Below are positions 44,048 to 53,433 of a stretch of 64,000 bases of DNA, piece after piece. Each line of letters begins with the position of its first letter. Position 1 is the first letter of the stretch. Source of the stretch: Bradyrhizobium sp. CSS354 (GTDB lineage: Bacteria; Pseudomonadota; Alphaproteobacteria; Rhizobiales; Xanthobacteraceae); contig NZ_JAACFU010000022.1 in NCBI RefSeq assembly GCF_029051725.1, positions 1 to 64,000 on the forward strand. The letters are read 5' to 3'. Both the position numbers and the translations under genes were made by a program. The notes below the pieces were generated by a model. The model saw nothing but the letters and a program-made list of their open reading frames with translations, had not been told where the DNA came from and did no database searches.

Positions 44048-44416
44048 ATGCCGGCTAAGAAACTCGAATTAGAATCGATGTCCCTTGACGATCTCTGGTC
44101 GCTCCATGAGGAAATTAGTGGGATCTTATCGGATCGGATCAAGGCAGAAAAGCACGAACTAGAGAAGCGCTTGGCGGTTCTCGGGGGCGGGATGGCTGTT
44201 TTGGCGGACGCGAGCGGGTCGGGCGTGTCTCCGAACGGCAAAGTGAGACGCAAGTATCCGCGGGTGCTGCCGAAATACCGGAACCCCCAGACGTCGGAGA
44301 CTTGGTCGGGTCGCGGCAAGCGGCCGCGGTGGTTGGTTGCTGCCGTGAAGTCTGGCCGTAGGATTGAGGACTTTCGAATAGGGGATGCGAGTTCGAAGCT
44401 TCGTCAGCGCGCGTGA
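44048..44416 (+). CDS. H-NS family nucleoid-associated protein (copy 2)
   Basis: 122 residues from ATG 44048 (MPAKKLELESMSLDDLWSLH). The coiled coil EEISGILSDRIKAEKHELEK and the DNA-binding block SETWSGRGKRPRWLVAAVKS parallel those of copy 1, with about half the residues identical. VRRKYPRVLPKYRNP aligns with PRRKYPKVVPKYFNP. Two paralogues so close together could form heterodimers or act at different growth phases. Confidence 0.92.
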   Translation: MPAKKLELESMSLDDLWSLHEEISGILSDRIKAEKHELEKRLAVLGGGMAVLADASGSGVSPNGKVRRKYPRVLPKYRNPQTSETWSGRGKRPRWLVAAVKSGRRIEDFRIGDASSKLRQRA

Positions 44417-44484
44417 CCTAATCTGCACTGATCGATGGGATGGTTGCGGTCAAATGGCCGGCGCAGCGCCGTGATCCTGTGCGC

Positions 44485-45954
44485 CTAATAGGCGTTGCGT
44501 CCCCGCAGCACTTCGATGGGAGTTCGCAGCAGGATTACAAGATCAAGGCGAAGGCTCCAGTTGTCGATGTACCAGAGATCGTATTGTACTCTTGTTTCGA
44601 CCGTGATGGCTGTGGGGGTCGGACCGCGGCAGCCATGGACTTGGGCCCATCCGGTCAATCCTGGCCTGACCCTGCGGCGAAGGGCGTAGTTCCGCACGAG
44701 CTTGTCAAATTCTCCGTCGTGAGCCAAGGCATGAGGACGCGGACCCACCAGCGACATGCTGCCGTCGAGAACATTCAACAGCTGTGGCAGTTCATCGAAG
44801 CTTGTTCGACGCAGCCATTTGCCGACGCGGGTGACGCGTCGGTCGATGGGATGGGCCTGACGGATCGCGGGCCCGTCCTCAAGCACATGCATTGTCCGGA
44901 ATTTACGGATCAGGAAGATCCGGCCATTAAAACCACAGCGTTGTTGTCGAAAGAATATGGGGCCGGGCGAATCCAGCTTGATCGCAAATGCGGCCATCAC
45001 AAGCAGCGGGGCAAATATCGTCAAGGCGAGCCCCGCGACGAAAAGATCAATCATTCGCTTGGTCGCACAGTCCAGCGGCGTAAGAGGACCACGCTGGAGT
45101 TCAACACAAACGGTACTTCCAAGACTTCGCGTAGGATGTCGAAGCAGTTCGGATGTCGTACCGACCGGCACGAACACGACTGGTAGCGGCAAGACCCGCA
45201 AGTCGGCAACGAAGGCCCGAAGTTCGGGCCACCGTTCCGGGTCCGCTTCCACCACCACCTGGTCGAACTCGGAACTGCGAATGTAGTCAATCACGCGAGC
45301 CGTAAGCCGCCTTCGGCAGGCAGGACCGAAGCCGATTGGGGGCAGGCTGAACCGGCCTCGGACAGAATAACCATGCATCGCCAGCGTTTCAGACAGTCCG
45401 GCGTCTTTCGATGGCGGCTGGTCACTGATCACAACAATGTTTGTGGTGGCGAATTTTCTGCCGCTCAAGCCTCTTCCCAGAAGCGCTCTCACTCCCCACC
45501 GCTCGGCCAGAAGCAAGCCCAGGCCCAGGACAGCGAAAAGTGAGCCTGCTTGGTGAGAAGAGCCGGGACCAATTGCAAAGCCGCACCCGGCCCATATCAA
45601 GAGCAACAATGACGCCCATGCGATCCAGACGGCGCGCATCTGACTTCGGAGGACAAGAAGCTCAGCTGGCCGATAAAGGCCGTGGGTCTTCAACAGACAA
45701 ACAAGACATGCTGCGCTTACTAGCGCCAAGCCAAGTGCGTCGCTTAAGTCGCCTGCAGCCCACCCATTCTGAGTTTGGCACAGCCACGTCGAAACGACGC
45801 TCGCAAAAACAATGGTCGCAACATCCGCACAGAGCGCCACGTATTCGATCGAGTCGTAACGGAGGGGCCATTTGTGTTGGCGGGATACTATCGGCCCGGG
45901 ACTGACACGATCCGTAACCTCCCGATCGGGGAAATGTCGGTTCACGAAATTCAT
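44485..45954 (-). CDS. Exopolysaccharide initiating sugar-phosphate transferase (polyprenyl glycosylphosphotransferase)
   Basis: 489 residues. The N terminus has four to five membrane helices (about 35-155) and a nucleotide-binding-like domain (NIVVISDQPPSKDAGLSETL). The C-terminal bacterial sugar transferase domain has KRMIDLFVAGLALTIFAPLL, SPGPIFFRQQRCGFNGRIF, IRKFRTM, RVGKWLRRTSFDELPQLLNV and RPGLTGWAQVHGCRG. It should move a sugar-1-phosphate from a UDP-sugar to undecaprenyl phosphate, the first step of repeat-unit assembly (WcaJ/ExoY type). It is convergent with the second H-NS gene. Confidence 0.93.
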   Translation of the reverse strand: MNFVNRHFPDREVTDRVSPGPIVSRQHKWPLRYDSIEYVALCADVATIVFASVVSTWLCQTQNGWAAGDLSDALGLALVSAACLVCLLKTHGLYRPAELLVLRSQMRAVWIAWASLLLLIWAGCGFAIGPGSSHQAGSLFAVLGLGLLLAERWGVRALLGRGLSGRKFATTNIVVISDQPPSKDAGLSETLAMHGYSVRGRFSLPPIGFGPACRRRLTARVIDYIRSSEFDQVVVEADPERWPELRAFVADLRVLPLPVVFVPVGTTSELLRHPTRSLGSTVCVELQRGPLTPLDCATKRMIDLFVAGLALTIFAPLLVMAAFAIKLDSPGPIFFRQQRCGFNGRIFLIRKFRTMHVLEDGPAIRQAHPIDRRVTRVGKWLRRTSFDELPQLLNVLDGSMSLVGPRPHALAHDGEFDKLVRNYALRRRVRPGLTGWAQVHGCRGPTPTAITVETRVQYDLWYIDNWSLRLDLVILLRTPIEVLRGRNAY

Positions 45955-46061
45955 TGTCTGAACACCAGCTAGTTAATATTTAATATATTATTAATTGACC
46001 GATTTATCAAGAAAAAATCTTAGTTTTAGGCGATTAAATATGTCGCGCTGCTCGGAGGATC

Positions 46062-48065
46062 CTATCTAGATCCCTGCCGCGAGTTCCGTGCGCGCATGCT
46101 GTCGAGATAGGTCGGATCGAGCTCCGAAATCAGCTTCTCGAGATAGATTTTCCCCTCGGCCGAGGCTGATCGGTACGCGGCCACAAGCGCTGGTCTGATA
46201 GCAGGTCGACGCGTAACGACGAGGCTGACGTCCCGCTTGATCAAGTCTCGAAATTCAAGCTCCCGTACCACGGCATCTGTAGCGAGTGCGACGGATAGCC
46301 TTAGCGGAAGCAGATCCAGATCATTCGGCGCAGTATAGTACGACATCTTGAGCATCGCTGCCGTCTGGATCGAATTCTGTTTCGACGCCGCCGCGAGCAT
46401 GAGCCAAATGTCGCCGCGGAGCGGCGACGAGCGTAGCGCGCGGGCAAACGCATTCGACGCTGCCGGAAGTTCCGTTTTTTGCTCGTCCGCGGCGAGAGCC
46501 GGATCTTTACTGGATCGTGATTCCCCTCGGATCCAAAAGTCTTCATGCGCTGCCGCAACCGAAACTGGTTTCGAGGTCTCGTTCGACCATCCTGCTGCGG
46601 CCGAAATAGCTGCCGCTAACGAAGACTGACCTCCGAGATACCACCCAGGGAGGATCATCCATATCGTCGGTATGATCAGCGCTATTCCAAGCACCGCCAG
46701 GGCAACGCGCGGCCAAAGGGTGACAAACGCTGGCGCGAGCCTTGGACGAGATGCCGGAACTGGACCGGCCATCCGGTCCGAAGCCTCTTTCGATTCCAAG
46801 GACATTGCCTCACGGCCCGCACCGGAGACGCTTTGACCGAACGCTAGTCCAAAAAGCGCAGCGACCAAAAGCGATGCTCCCAAACTCAGAATTCCATGGT
46901 CAGCAAAGGCCAGTATTGTCAGTGCAATCGAAGCGCCGGCGCCCAAGGCTGGGTACACGTAGTCGTAAGCTCGTGAAAGAGAACGCCTGATCAGAATACA
47001 AGCGGCGAGCATCGCTATAGCTACAACGCCGCACAGGAACGCCCAGCCCATGTCTATAACCATTGCGGCGGCAGCCGTTGGCCTTTCTCGCGGGGCGCCA
47101 ATTCCCATGTCCCGATAAAGCGGCAAAAGGACCGTCGAAGTTCCGGCACCGGATCCCGCCGGCCTGACGTCCTGGAGCATCCGTTCCGTCGCGATCTGGC
47201 TGCTCGTTGACAAGGCGATCGTCACATCGGTGTTCGTCCTAAACGGAATGACCGTTACGCTGGCAACAAAGAATATTGCGGCGGTTGCGAAAACGCCGGC
47301 GGTACCCCACAAGCCCAAGAACCACCTGCGAATTGCGAACACCGAGAGCAAGATTCCTGATCCGAGGAGGGCGGCGATGACGGCGGTGGAGTTGGTCCGA
47401 ACGAGCAGCGCGGCCAAGCAGACAATCATTGCGATGGTCGCGGTGGACAGAACAAGGAGCGGAACTGGCGCAATTGCTCCTGGCCGACTGTGTCGCGCTA
47501 TCTGATCGGCCGCGCGTATTGCCGTCGCGCAGGAGAACAAGACGCCGAGCACTGCGACGGCTGAGCCATCGGCCCCGCCGATACCGTCAGTCTTGCCGAA
47601 CCATATGGCCGTGGCAATCGTGGCTATCGACAGTAGAATATGTAGGACTTGCGCTGCACGATATCGGTCAAGCGTGATGACCCCAGTGACGAGGGCCGCG
47701 GCGAGAACAGCGCAATACTGCGCGAGCGAGAGCATAGTCGCCCCCTTGTCGACTGTGATCGTTTCGGCGAGGGGTTTGCCTAGGGCCGCCGAAGCGGTTG
47801 CCCAGATGGGATTGCCGAGCGTGTCCATAGGCATCGGCACCGCCTGTAGCGCCATCCAGAGGGCCGGAGCCGCGAGCACAACGACGGCACCAGGCCGGAG
47901 CACCTTGGCGAGCCCGAGGGAGGCGAGGGATGGAAAGATCGCTACAACCAGCGCGGCTGTTGCTAGTATGAATGATGCCAATCCCAAGCTTTGCAGGCTT
48001 TCCGGCATTGCGAGCGCCGCGATGATCGCCACAAACTCGGCTAACATGACAAGCCGGAAAATCAT
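46062..48065 (-). CDS. Wzy/O-antigen-ligase-like polysaccharide membrane protein
   Basis: About 667 residues with ten or more membrane helices (for example IFRLVMLAEFVAIIAALAMP, FILATAALVVAIFP, VLRPGAVVVLAAPALWMALQ). A large periplasmic loop precedes a soluble C-terminal third (from about 490) containing helical repeats such as SNAFARALRSSPLRGDIWLM, LAAASKQNSIQTAAMLKMS. This matches large O-antigen ligase/ExoQ-like polymerases with a TPR-like tail. Role: polymerising or transferring the exopolysaccharide repeat unit at the periplasmic face. ATG 48065 is chosen; GTG 48092 is an alternative. Upstream neighbour is the Wzz/BY-kinase gene. Confidence 0.78.
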   Translation of the reverse strand: MIFRLVMLAEFVAIIAALAMPESLQSLGLASFILATAALVVAIFPSLASLGLAKVLRPGAVVVLAAPALWMALQAVPMPMDTLGNPIWATASAALGKPLAETITVDKGATMLSLAQYCAVLAAALVTGVITLDRYRAAQVLHILLSIATIATAIWFGKTDGIGGADGSAVAVLGVLFSCATAIRAADQIARHSRPGAIAPVPLLVLSTATIAMIVCLAALLVRTNSTAVIAALLGSGILLSVFAIRRWFLGLWGTAGVFATAAIFFVASVTVIPFRTNTDVTIALSTSSQIATERMLQDVRPAGSGAGTSTVLLPLYRDMGIGAPRERPTAAAAMVIDMGWAFLCGVVAIAMLAACILIRRSLSRAYDYVYPALGAGASIALTILAFADHGILSLGASLLVAALFGLAFGQSVSGAGREAMSLESKEASDRMAGPVPASRPRLAPAFVTLWPRVALAVLGIALIIPTIWMILPGWYLGGQSSLAAAISAAAGWSNETSKPVSVAAAHEDFWIRGESRSSKDPALAADEQKTELPAASNAFARALRSSPLRGDIWLMLAAASKQNSIQTAAMLKMSYYTAPNDLDLLPLRLSVALATDAVVRELEFRDLIKRDVSLVVTRRPAIRPALVAAYRSASAEGKIYLEKLISELDPTYLDSMRARNSRQGSR

Positions 48066-48132
48066 GTAAACACCATGGTGTGGTGCGGCCACTCCGCTGG
48101 CCGAAGAACGTGCAGGCGGCTACGAGAAGGCC

Positions 48133-50472
48133 TCAAGAGCCAGAAAGGCCATAACGGATGTAGTGGCTGTCATGATAGTAGTAGCTCCGATGTCCGTCAT
48201 ATCGAGCCATTGCCTTGGTATCCGTTTTGCTGAGAACTGCCCCTATCAGCGATTCGTGAACGTTGGGTGCGGTGTGCAGAGCGTGCTGCACGACATCGAT
48301 TTTGGTCCGGCCCCATTCAACGACCAAAATGTAGCAGTCAATTAGAGACGAAGTGGCTCGGACATCGACCAAGGGGGTCAGGGGAGGAAGGTCGACGATG
48401 ACGTAGTCATAGTCTTTTCGCAAACGGTCGAACAGCTTGCTTATATCGTCGGCGCACAGAAACTCGCTGGTGTGAAGCAGGGGTCCCCGCCGCACGCAGG
48501 GAAGAAACGCAAGGTTGGTCGTGGGATCTCGCCAAATTGTGTCAGCCAGGGATCGGCTGCCGTTTGCAACTTCGATGATTCCGCTGGTAGCCTTGGGTGC
48601 AAAGATCGATGAAAGCGACGGATTTCTGAGGTCGCAATCGACGATGATGGCCTTCTTGCCGGTGTGCCCGATCAATTGCGCGAGTGAGGCTGCAATCGTC
48701 GTTTTCCCCTCATTCGGTAGGGCCGAGGTAATGCCGATGACCTGAGAGGAGATTTTCGCCGGGTTGTGATCGATGGCCAGCTTGATGGAACGAATTGCCT
48801 CGGTATATCGAGATAGGGGCATCCCGACCACGGTCCGATGAATTGCCGTCAGAGACGAAACTATGCGTTGCTGAACATCATCATCGGTTGGCTGCGAGCG
48901 AACCGGCAGCTTCGGAGATTTGCGGGCTGGCAATAATGGGACCAAAGAAAGGCAAGGCAATTCCAACACGGTTTCCAGTTGTGAAGAGGTACGAAACACG
49001 CGGTCCATGAGGTCTCTGAGGAGCGCCAGCCCGAGGCCCAGAGCGAGACCGCCGAAAATGCCGAGCGCCAGTACCAACCTGGTCTTCGGCTTGCTCTTGC
49101 TCGCCGGCGGCGAAGCGGGAAAAAGTACCCGCGTTTCTGAGATAGAAAATGTCTCCTGCTGTGCGGAGCCCATGTAGCGCTGCAGGAAGGTCTCGTACAA
49201 GCTACGCAAGCCCTTTGCCCGGCTTTCCAGATCCTTGATGGTCAGCTCAGCAGAATTGACCGAACGAGACTGCGAAACGGCCTTGGACAGCTGCTTTTCG
49301 ATTTCTTCCTGCCGTTGTTTGGCGAGTTCGAATTCGCTTCGGCTGACTTCGGCAAGTCTCCTGACTTCGTCGAAAATGGAGACGCGAAACTCCCGCGCGC
49401 GGTTCCGGACACTGACGACTGCCAAGTGGTCGCGGCCAACCCTGGCCGTCAACTCGGCCTCGCGTCTCGTGAGTTCTAGATATTGCTGGCGCAGCCCCGT
49501 AATGATCTGACTGCTCAGCGCGTCGGTCCCGATGGCATCCAGATTAACAATGGAGGACGGCTTTGTCGGATCGGAAGCAATCAGAGTTTCATAGCGAGCC
49601 AGCTTGGCCGTGGCCTCGGAGGTCTGGGCGCGTGCCGCAGCCAATCGATTGTTGATTTCGGTGATCTGCTGCTCGTCGATCGGCTTTCCGTCCAGGGAAA
49701 CGATATTGTTCTGGGTCTTGTAGACGTCGACGGCACGCTGCGCAGTGAGGGCTTGGTCACCGAGATCGCTCAGCCGCTCCTGCAACCAGCTTGTTGCTCT
49801 GCGATTGGCCTCGAATTTCGCGCTGAGTTGGTCGGCAACATACGTATTGGCTACCGCATTGACGATCTCGGCGGCTCGGGCTGCGCTGCTTGAACTGTAG
49901 TTGATCTCGATGACGTTGCTGTACCCGACACGTCCCGCCGAAAGCCGACTGAGAAATGCGTCTACCATCGTGTCCGATGGCTCGCCTGGCGAATCGGATG
50001 GTCCATCCTTCTTCTTCGATCCAGCCGAGCCCCACGATCGAATTCGCTGCCAGAGGGACTGTAGAGACAGCCCTGACGCGGTAAAGTCCGGATCGTGCAT
50101 CAGTTTCAGCTGGTCGATGACCGCAACCGCAGTGGCCCTTGATCTCAGGAGCTGAAGCTGGGTCTCGATTTGACTGAGATCGAAAGCCGGCTCGGCAAGG
50201 AGCGATTGCTGCTGAACAAATAGAGGCCTGGCGTTGGCCAACAGGATCTGAACCTGCGCGGTATAGGTTGGAGACACCAACCGGAGATAGAGCAGGCTGG
50301 CCGCGGTGACGAGTCCAGCGGTCACAAGGATCATCAGATATTGGCGTCGTAGCAGCCCAATACCGAAATTGATGACGTCGCTGATACCTCCGCCGTCCGC
50401 CTGGGTGGGTTGAGCCAGCACGTTCACTGGCGACCGTAGTCTATCCGTGTGTTGAAGATTGTTCTGGAGCAT
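48133..50472 (-). CDS. Exopolysaccharide co-polymerase with bacterial tyrosine kinase domain (Wzz/ExoP-type)
   Basis: About 779 residues. An N-terminal Wzz domain has its first membrane helix at LMILVTAGLVTAASLLYLRL, long periplasmic coiled coils (ATSWLQERLSDLGDQALTAQ) and a second helix near TRLVLALGIFGGLALGLGLA after the Pro-rich FPASPPASKSKP. The cytoplasmic BY-kinase has Walker A SALPNEGKTTIAASLAQL, Walker A' KKAIIVDCDLRNPS and Walker B YDYVIVDLPPLTPLVD. The C terminus carries a tyrosine cluster (RSYYYHDSHYIRY) for autophosphorylation. It controls chain length and export. It could be a target of the phosphatase-like protein at 30324. Confidence 0.93.
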   Translation of the reverse strand: MLQNNLQHTDRLRSPVNVLAQPTQADGGGISDVINFGIGLLRRQYLMILVTAGLVTAASLLYLRLVSPTYTAQVQILLANARPLFVQQQSLLAEPAFDLSQIETQLQLLRSRATAVAVIDQLKLMHDPDFTASGLSLQSLWQRIRSWGSAGSKKKDGPSDSPGEPSDTMVDAFLSRLSAGRVGYSNVIEINYSSSSAARAAEIVNAVANTYVADQLSAKFEANRRATSWLQERLSDLGDQALTAQRAVDVYKTQNNIVSLDGKPIDEQQITEINNRLAAARAQTSEATAKLARYETLIASDPTKPSSIVNLDAIGTDALSSQIITGLRQQYLELTRREAELTARVGRDHLAVVSVRNRAREFRVSIFDEVRRLAEVSRSEFELAKQRQEEIEKQLSKAVSQSRSVNSAELTIKDLESRAKGLRSLYETFLQRYMGSAQQETFSISETRVLFPASPPASKSKPKTRLVLALGIFGGLALGLGLALLRDLMDRVFRTSSQLETVLELPCLSLVPLLPARKSPKLPVRSQPTDDDVQQRIVSSLTAIHRTVVGMPLSRYTEAIRSIKLAIDHNPAKISSQVIGITSALPNEGKTTIAASLAQLIGHTGKKAIIVDCDLRNPSLSSIFAPKATSGIIEVANGSRSLADTIWRDPTTNLAFLPCVRRGPLLHTSEFLCADDISKLFDRLRKDYDYVIVDLPPLTPLVDVRATSSLIDCYILVVEWGRTKIDVVQHALHTAPNVHESLIGAVLSKTDTKAMARYDGHRSYYYHDSHYIRYGLSGS

Positions 50473-50805
50473 CACGTACCTGTCCGACGGTGGGGTCACA
50501 CGTTAGGCGTTCGCCCGCAGATCAACGTTTAAAGAGGACGTGCGGGTCGGTGAGGGAGATTATCTAGCTTATAAAAATTGACTTGCCAAATTAAATAAGT
50601 CATCTATTAATTAAAATAAGGAAAATATCAGGAAAGGGTCGCATCTTCGGGCCGTTACGGCAAAGTTTGCGGTCCGGTCGGCATTTTGCATCGATAATAA
50701 CACAAACCTTAAACTCGGGTTGGCATGCGGACGATTAATCCCATCGAGCGATTATGGTCCGCCGCATGGAACCCGACCCAATTGAGGGCCGGCGGGAGGT
50801 ACCCG
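50473..50805. promoter_or_regulatory. Divergent AT-rich promoter region between kinase and rfb genes
   Basis: About 330 bp separate the Wzz/BY-kinase start and rfbC. Bases 50560-50635 are AT-rich (CCAAATTAAATAAGTCATCT, then ATTAATTAAAATAAGG). It must hold promoters for both directions. The end has GGGAGGT, the rfbC ribosome binding site. No gene seen. Confidence 0.6.
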
Positions 50806-51363
50806 ATGCTGGAACTGCGATCCTTGGCGATCCCTGATGTCAAAGTCATTCGAACGGAACGGTTTTCGGACGGCCGCGGCTACTTCTGTGAGACTTTCCA
50901 GCGATCAGCTTTTGCGGAAAAGGGAATCCTTCACGACTTCGTTCAGGATAATCAGTCCAGCTCAGCTCGGATCGGCACGGTGCGCGGCCTGCATTTCCAG
51001 CGCCCGCCCTTCGCCCAGGCGAAGCTCATACGGGTGTTGAGCGGGGCCATTCTCGATGTTGCCGTTGATATCCGACGTTCATCGCCCAACTTCGGCAAGC
51101 ATATCGCAATCCAGTTGGATGGTGAAAGCGGTGAGCAGGTGTTTATTCCGAAGGGGTTCGCGCACGGCTTCTGTACGCTGCAGCCCAAGACCGTCGTCTT
51201 GTACAAGGTCGACCAGGTCTACGCCCCGAGCCATGACGGCGGCATCTATTGGGCCGATCCGGCATTGGCGATCAAGTGGCCCGTGACAACCTCCGAGGCT
51301 CAAGTATCGCCAAAGGATCAAACACTTCCTGCGCTCAACCAGCTTGGTTGCGTTTTCGAGTAA
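50806..51363 (+). CDS. rfbC: dTDP-4-dehydrorhamnose 3,5-epimerase
   Basis: 185 residues, ATG 50806 after GGGAGGT. Third reaction of dTDP-L-rhamnose synthesis. Landmarks are RTERFSDGRGYFCETFQRSA, DNQSSSARIGTVRGLHFQRP (catalytic His in GLHFQ), LDVAVDIRRSSPNFGKH and IPKGFAHGFCTLQP. First gene of rfbCBDA. The stop overlaps a potential ATG (TAATG) of the next gene. Confidence 0.95.
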   Translation: MLELRSLAIPDVKVIRTERFSDGRGYFCETFQRSAFAEKGILHDFVQDNQSSSARIGTVRGLHFQRPPFAQAKLIRVLSGAILDVAVDIRRSSPNFGKHIAIQLDGESGEQVFIPKGFAHGFCTLQPKTVVLYKVDQVYAPSHDGGIYWADPALAIKWPVTTSEAQVSPKDQTLPALNQLGCVFE

Positions 51364-51377
51364 TGGAGACGACCGTA

Positions 51378-52436
51378 ATGCGTATCTTGGTGACCGGCGG
51401 AGCGGGCTTTATCGGTTCTGCAGTGTGTCGCCATTTGTTGCTGCAGACTGGTGCCGCAGTGATCAACGTCGACAAGTTGACATACGCAGCCAACCTGGAT
51501 TCGCTGGCGAGCGTCGAGAGACTAGAGTCTTATTCGTTCCTGCAGTCCGACATCTGCGATCGCGAAGTTATGGATCTCGCATTTGCCGACTACGAGCCGG
51601 ACGCGATCATACATCTGGCCGCCGAAAGCCACGTCGACCGTTCGATCACCCGGCCCGATGCCTTCATCAACACCAATATAGTCGGCACCTACACGCTGCT
51701 GGAGGCCGCTAGGACTTACTACGAACGTCTGCCCTCTTCGAAGCGGAAGCAATTCCGCTTCATCCACGTATCGACAGACGAAGTTTACGGTTCGCTGGGG
51801 CCGGACGACTTGTTTCGCGAGGACACGCCCTACAGACCGAGTTCGCCGTATTCGGCCAGCAAGGCCGCCTCCGACCACCTCGCACTGGCGTGGTTTCGAA
51901 CCTACGGTCTACCGGTCATCGTATCGAATTGTTCGAACAACTACGGCCCGTACCAATTCCCGGAAAAGCTGATCCCGCTGACGATCCTCAATGCGATCGA
52001 CCGGAAGCCTCTGCCAGTCTATGGTAACGGCAAGAATATTCGCGACTGGCTTCACGTCGATGATCATGCCGCCGGCTTGATAAGACTGCTGCATGAAGGG
52101 AAACCGGGCGAAAAGTACAATTTCGGAGGAGACGGCCAGCGATCCAACCTGGAGGTCGTCACCCGGATTTGCGACGTGCTGGATCAATTATCCCCGGGCG
52201 CAGGAGCGAGACGATCTCTTATTGCGTTCGTGCCGGATCGTCCGGGGCACGATGCGCGCTATGCGATCGACGCGTCGAAGGCACATCGCGAACTTGGCTG
52301 GGAACCGACGAGAACCTTTGAACAGGGCCTGGCCGAAACCGTCGGATGGTATTTCAAAAATCGTGCGTGGTGGGAGCGTGCGCGCTGCGGTGTCTATGAC
52401 GGCTCGCGTCTCGGTCTCCTGGCCGCCCAACATTGA
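51378..52436 (+). CDS. rfbB: dTDP-glucose 4,6-dehydratase
   Basis: 352 residues. NAD-binding ILVTGGAGFIGSAVCRHL, substrate loop NVDKLTYAANLDSL, IIHLAAESHVDRSI, catalytic Asp/Glu-Tyr-Lys in HVSTDEVYGSLG and PYSASKAASDH. Second reaction of dTDP-rhamnose synthesis. ATG 51378 has GGAGA upstream; an ATG overlapping the rfbC stop (51363) would add five residues. Confidence 0.96.
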   Translation: MRILVTGGAGFIGSAVCRHLLLQTGAAVINVDKLTYAANLDSLASVERLESYSFLQSDICDREVMDLAFADYEPDAIIHLAAESHVDRSITRPDAFINTNIVGTYTLLEAARTYYERLPSSKRKQFRFIHVSTDEVYGSLGPDDLFREDTPYRPSSPYSASKAASDHLALAWFRTYGLPVIVSNCSNNYGPYQFPEKLIPLTILNAIDRKPLPVYGNGKNIRDWLHVDDHAAGLIRLLHEGKPGEKYNFGGDGQRSNLEVVTRICDVLDQLSPGAGARRSLIAFVPDRPGHDARYAIDASKAHRELGWEPTRTFEQGLAETVGWYFKNRAWWERARCGVYDGSRLGLLAAQH

Positions 52437-52443
52437 GGTGAAG

Positions 52444-53433
52444 ATGTCAGAGCGTCCCATCCTCATTGCCGGACGGAATGGCCAGTTGGCAAGGTGTCTT
52501 CGCGATCTCGCTGCGGTGCGCGGTCTGCCCGCGGTGGCTCTCGGGCGCCGAGAGCTCGATCTGGAGAACCGCGAGGGAATCGACAAGCTCATCGCGTCGA
52601 TCGCGCCGTCTGCAATCATCAATACGGCGGCTTATACCGCGGTGGATCAGGCCGAATCTGAAGCAGCGAAAGTGTTCAGCATCAACCGCGATGGCGCGGC
52701 GGCGCTAGCAGATGTTGCGTGGCAGATGAATATTCCACTCATTCATCTCTCGACCGACTATGTATTCGACGGTGCGAAACCGGATGCGTACGACGAAAGT
52801 GACGTTCCCGCGCCGGTGAATGTTTACGGCGCATCGAAGCTTGCCGGCGAAGCTGCCGTATTGGCCGCGCACCCACTTGCGACCGTAATCAGGTGCTCGT
52901 GGATTTACAGTCCCTATGGCAGCAACTTCGTTCGGACGATGCTGCGGTTATGTGAGACGCAGGCAACCGTGAGGGTTGTTCAGGACCAACTTGGAAATCC
53001 CACCTATGCATTCGACCTCGCGGAGGCCGTCCTTCGGATCGTAGACCGATCCGTAACGGACGATCGGAGGGCCACGGCCGGCATCTTCCACCTCGCCGGG
53101 CGAGGCGAGACGAGCTGGTACGACTTTGCGCAGGCGATCTTCTGCGCACGCGCCCGCCGTGGAGCGCGAATTCCGGCGCTCGAGGCCATCACGACAGAAG
53201 AGTATCCGACCGCCGCGCGTCGGCCTCGAAACTCGCGCCTGGACTCATGCAAGGCCGAACGTGTGTTCGGGATTCGATTGGCGTCCTGGCGCCATTCACT
53301 CGAAGCTTGTCTCGACCAGCTGGTCGGAGAAGGAGAAACCGATGCTGAAGGGAATCGTGCTGGCTGGGGGCAGCGGAACGCGCCTCTATCCGATCACGCG
53401 CGTGGTCAGCAAGCAGTTGCTCCCGATCTATGA
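52444..53433 (+). CDS. rfbD: dTDP-4-dehydrorhamnose reductase
   Basis: 329 residues from ATG 52444, seven bases after rfbB. ILIAGRNGQLARCL (NADPH loop), INTAAYTAVDQAESE, LSTDYVFDGAKPDAYDESD, VNVYGASKLAGE and RCSWIYSPYGSNFVRTM are standard. The last reaction of the pathway. Family proteins end near residue 298 here (SLEACLDQLVG); this one runs 31 residues further, overlapping rfbA by 92 bp in another frame, so the natural stop seems to have been lost. Confidence 0.93.
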   Translation: MSERPILIAGRNGQLARCLRDLAAVRGLPAVALGRRELDLENREGIDKLIASIAPSAIINTAAYTAVDQAESEAAKVFSINRDGAAALADVAWQMNIPLIHLSTDYVFDGAKPDAYDESDVPAPVNVYGASKLAGEAAVLAAHPLATVIRCSWIYSPYGSNFVRTMLRLCETQATVRVVQDQLGNPTYAFDLAEAVLRIVDRSVTDDRRATAGIFHLAGRGETSWYDFAQAIFCARARRGARIPALEAITTEEYPTAARRPRNSRLDSCKAERVFGIRLASWRHSLEACLDQLVGEGETDAEGNRAGWGQRNAPLSDHARGQQAVAPDL

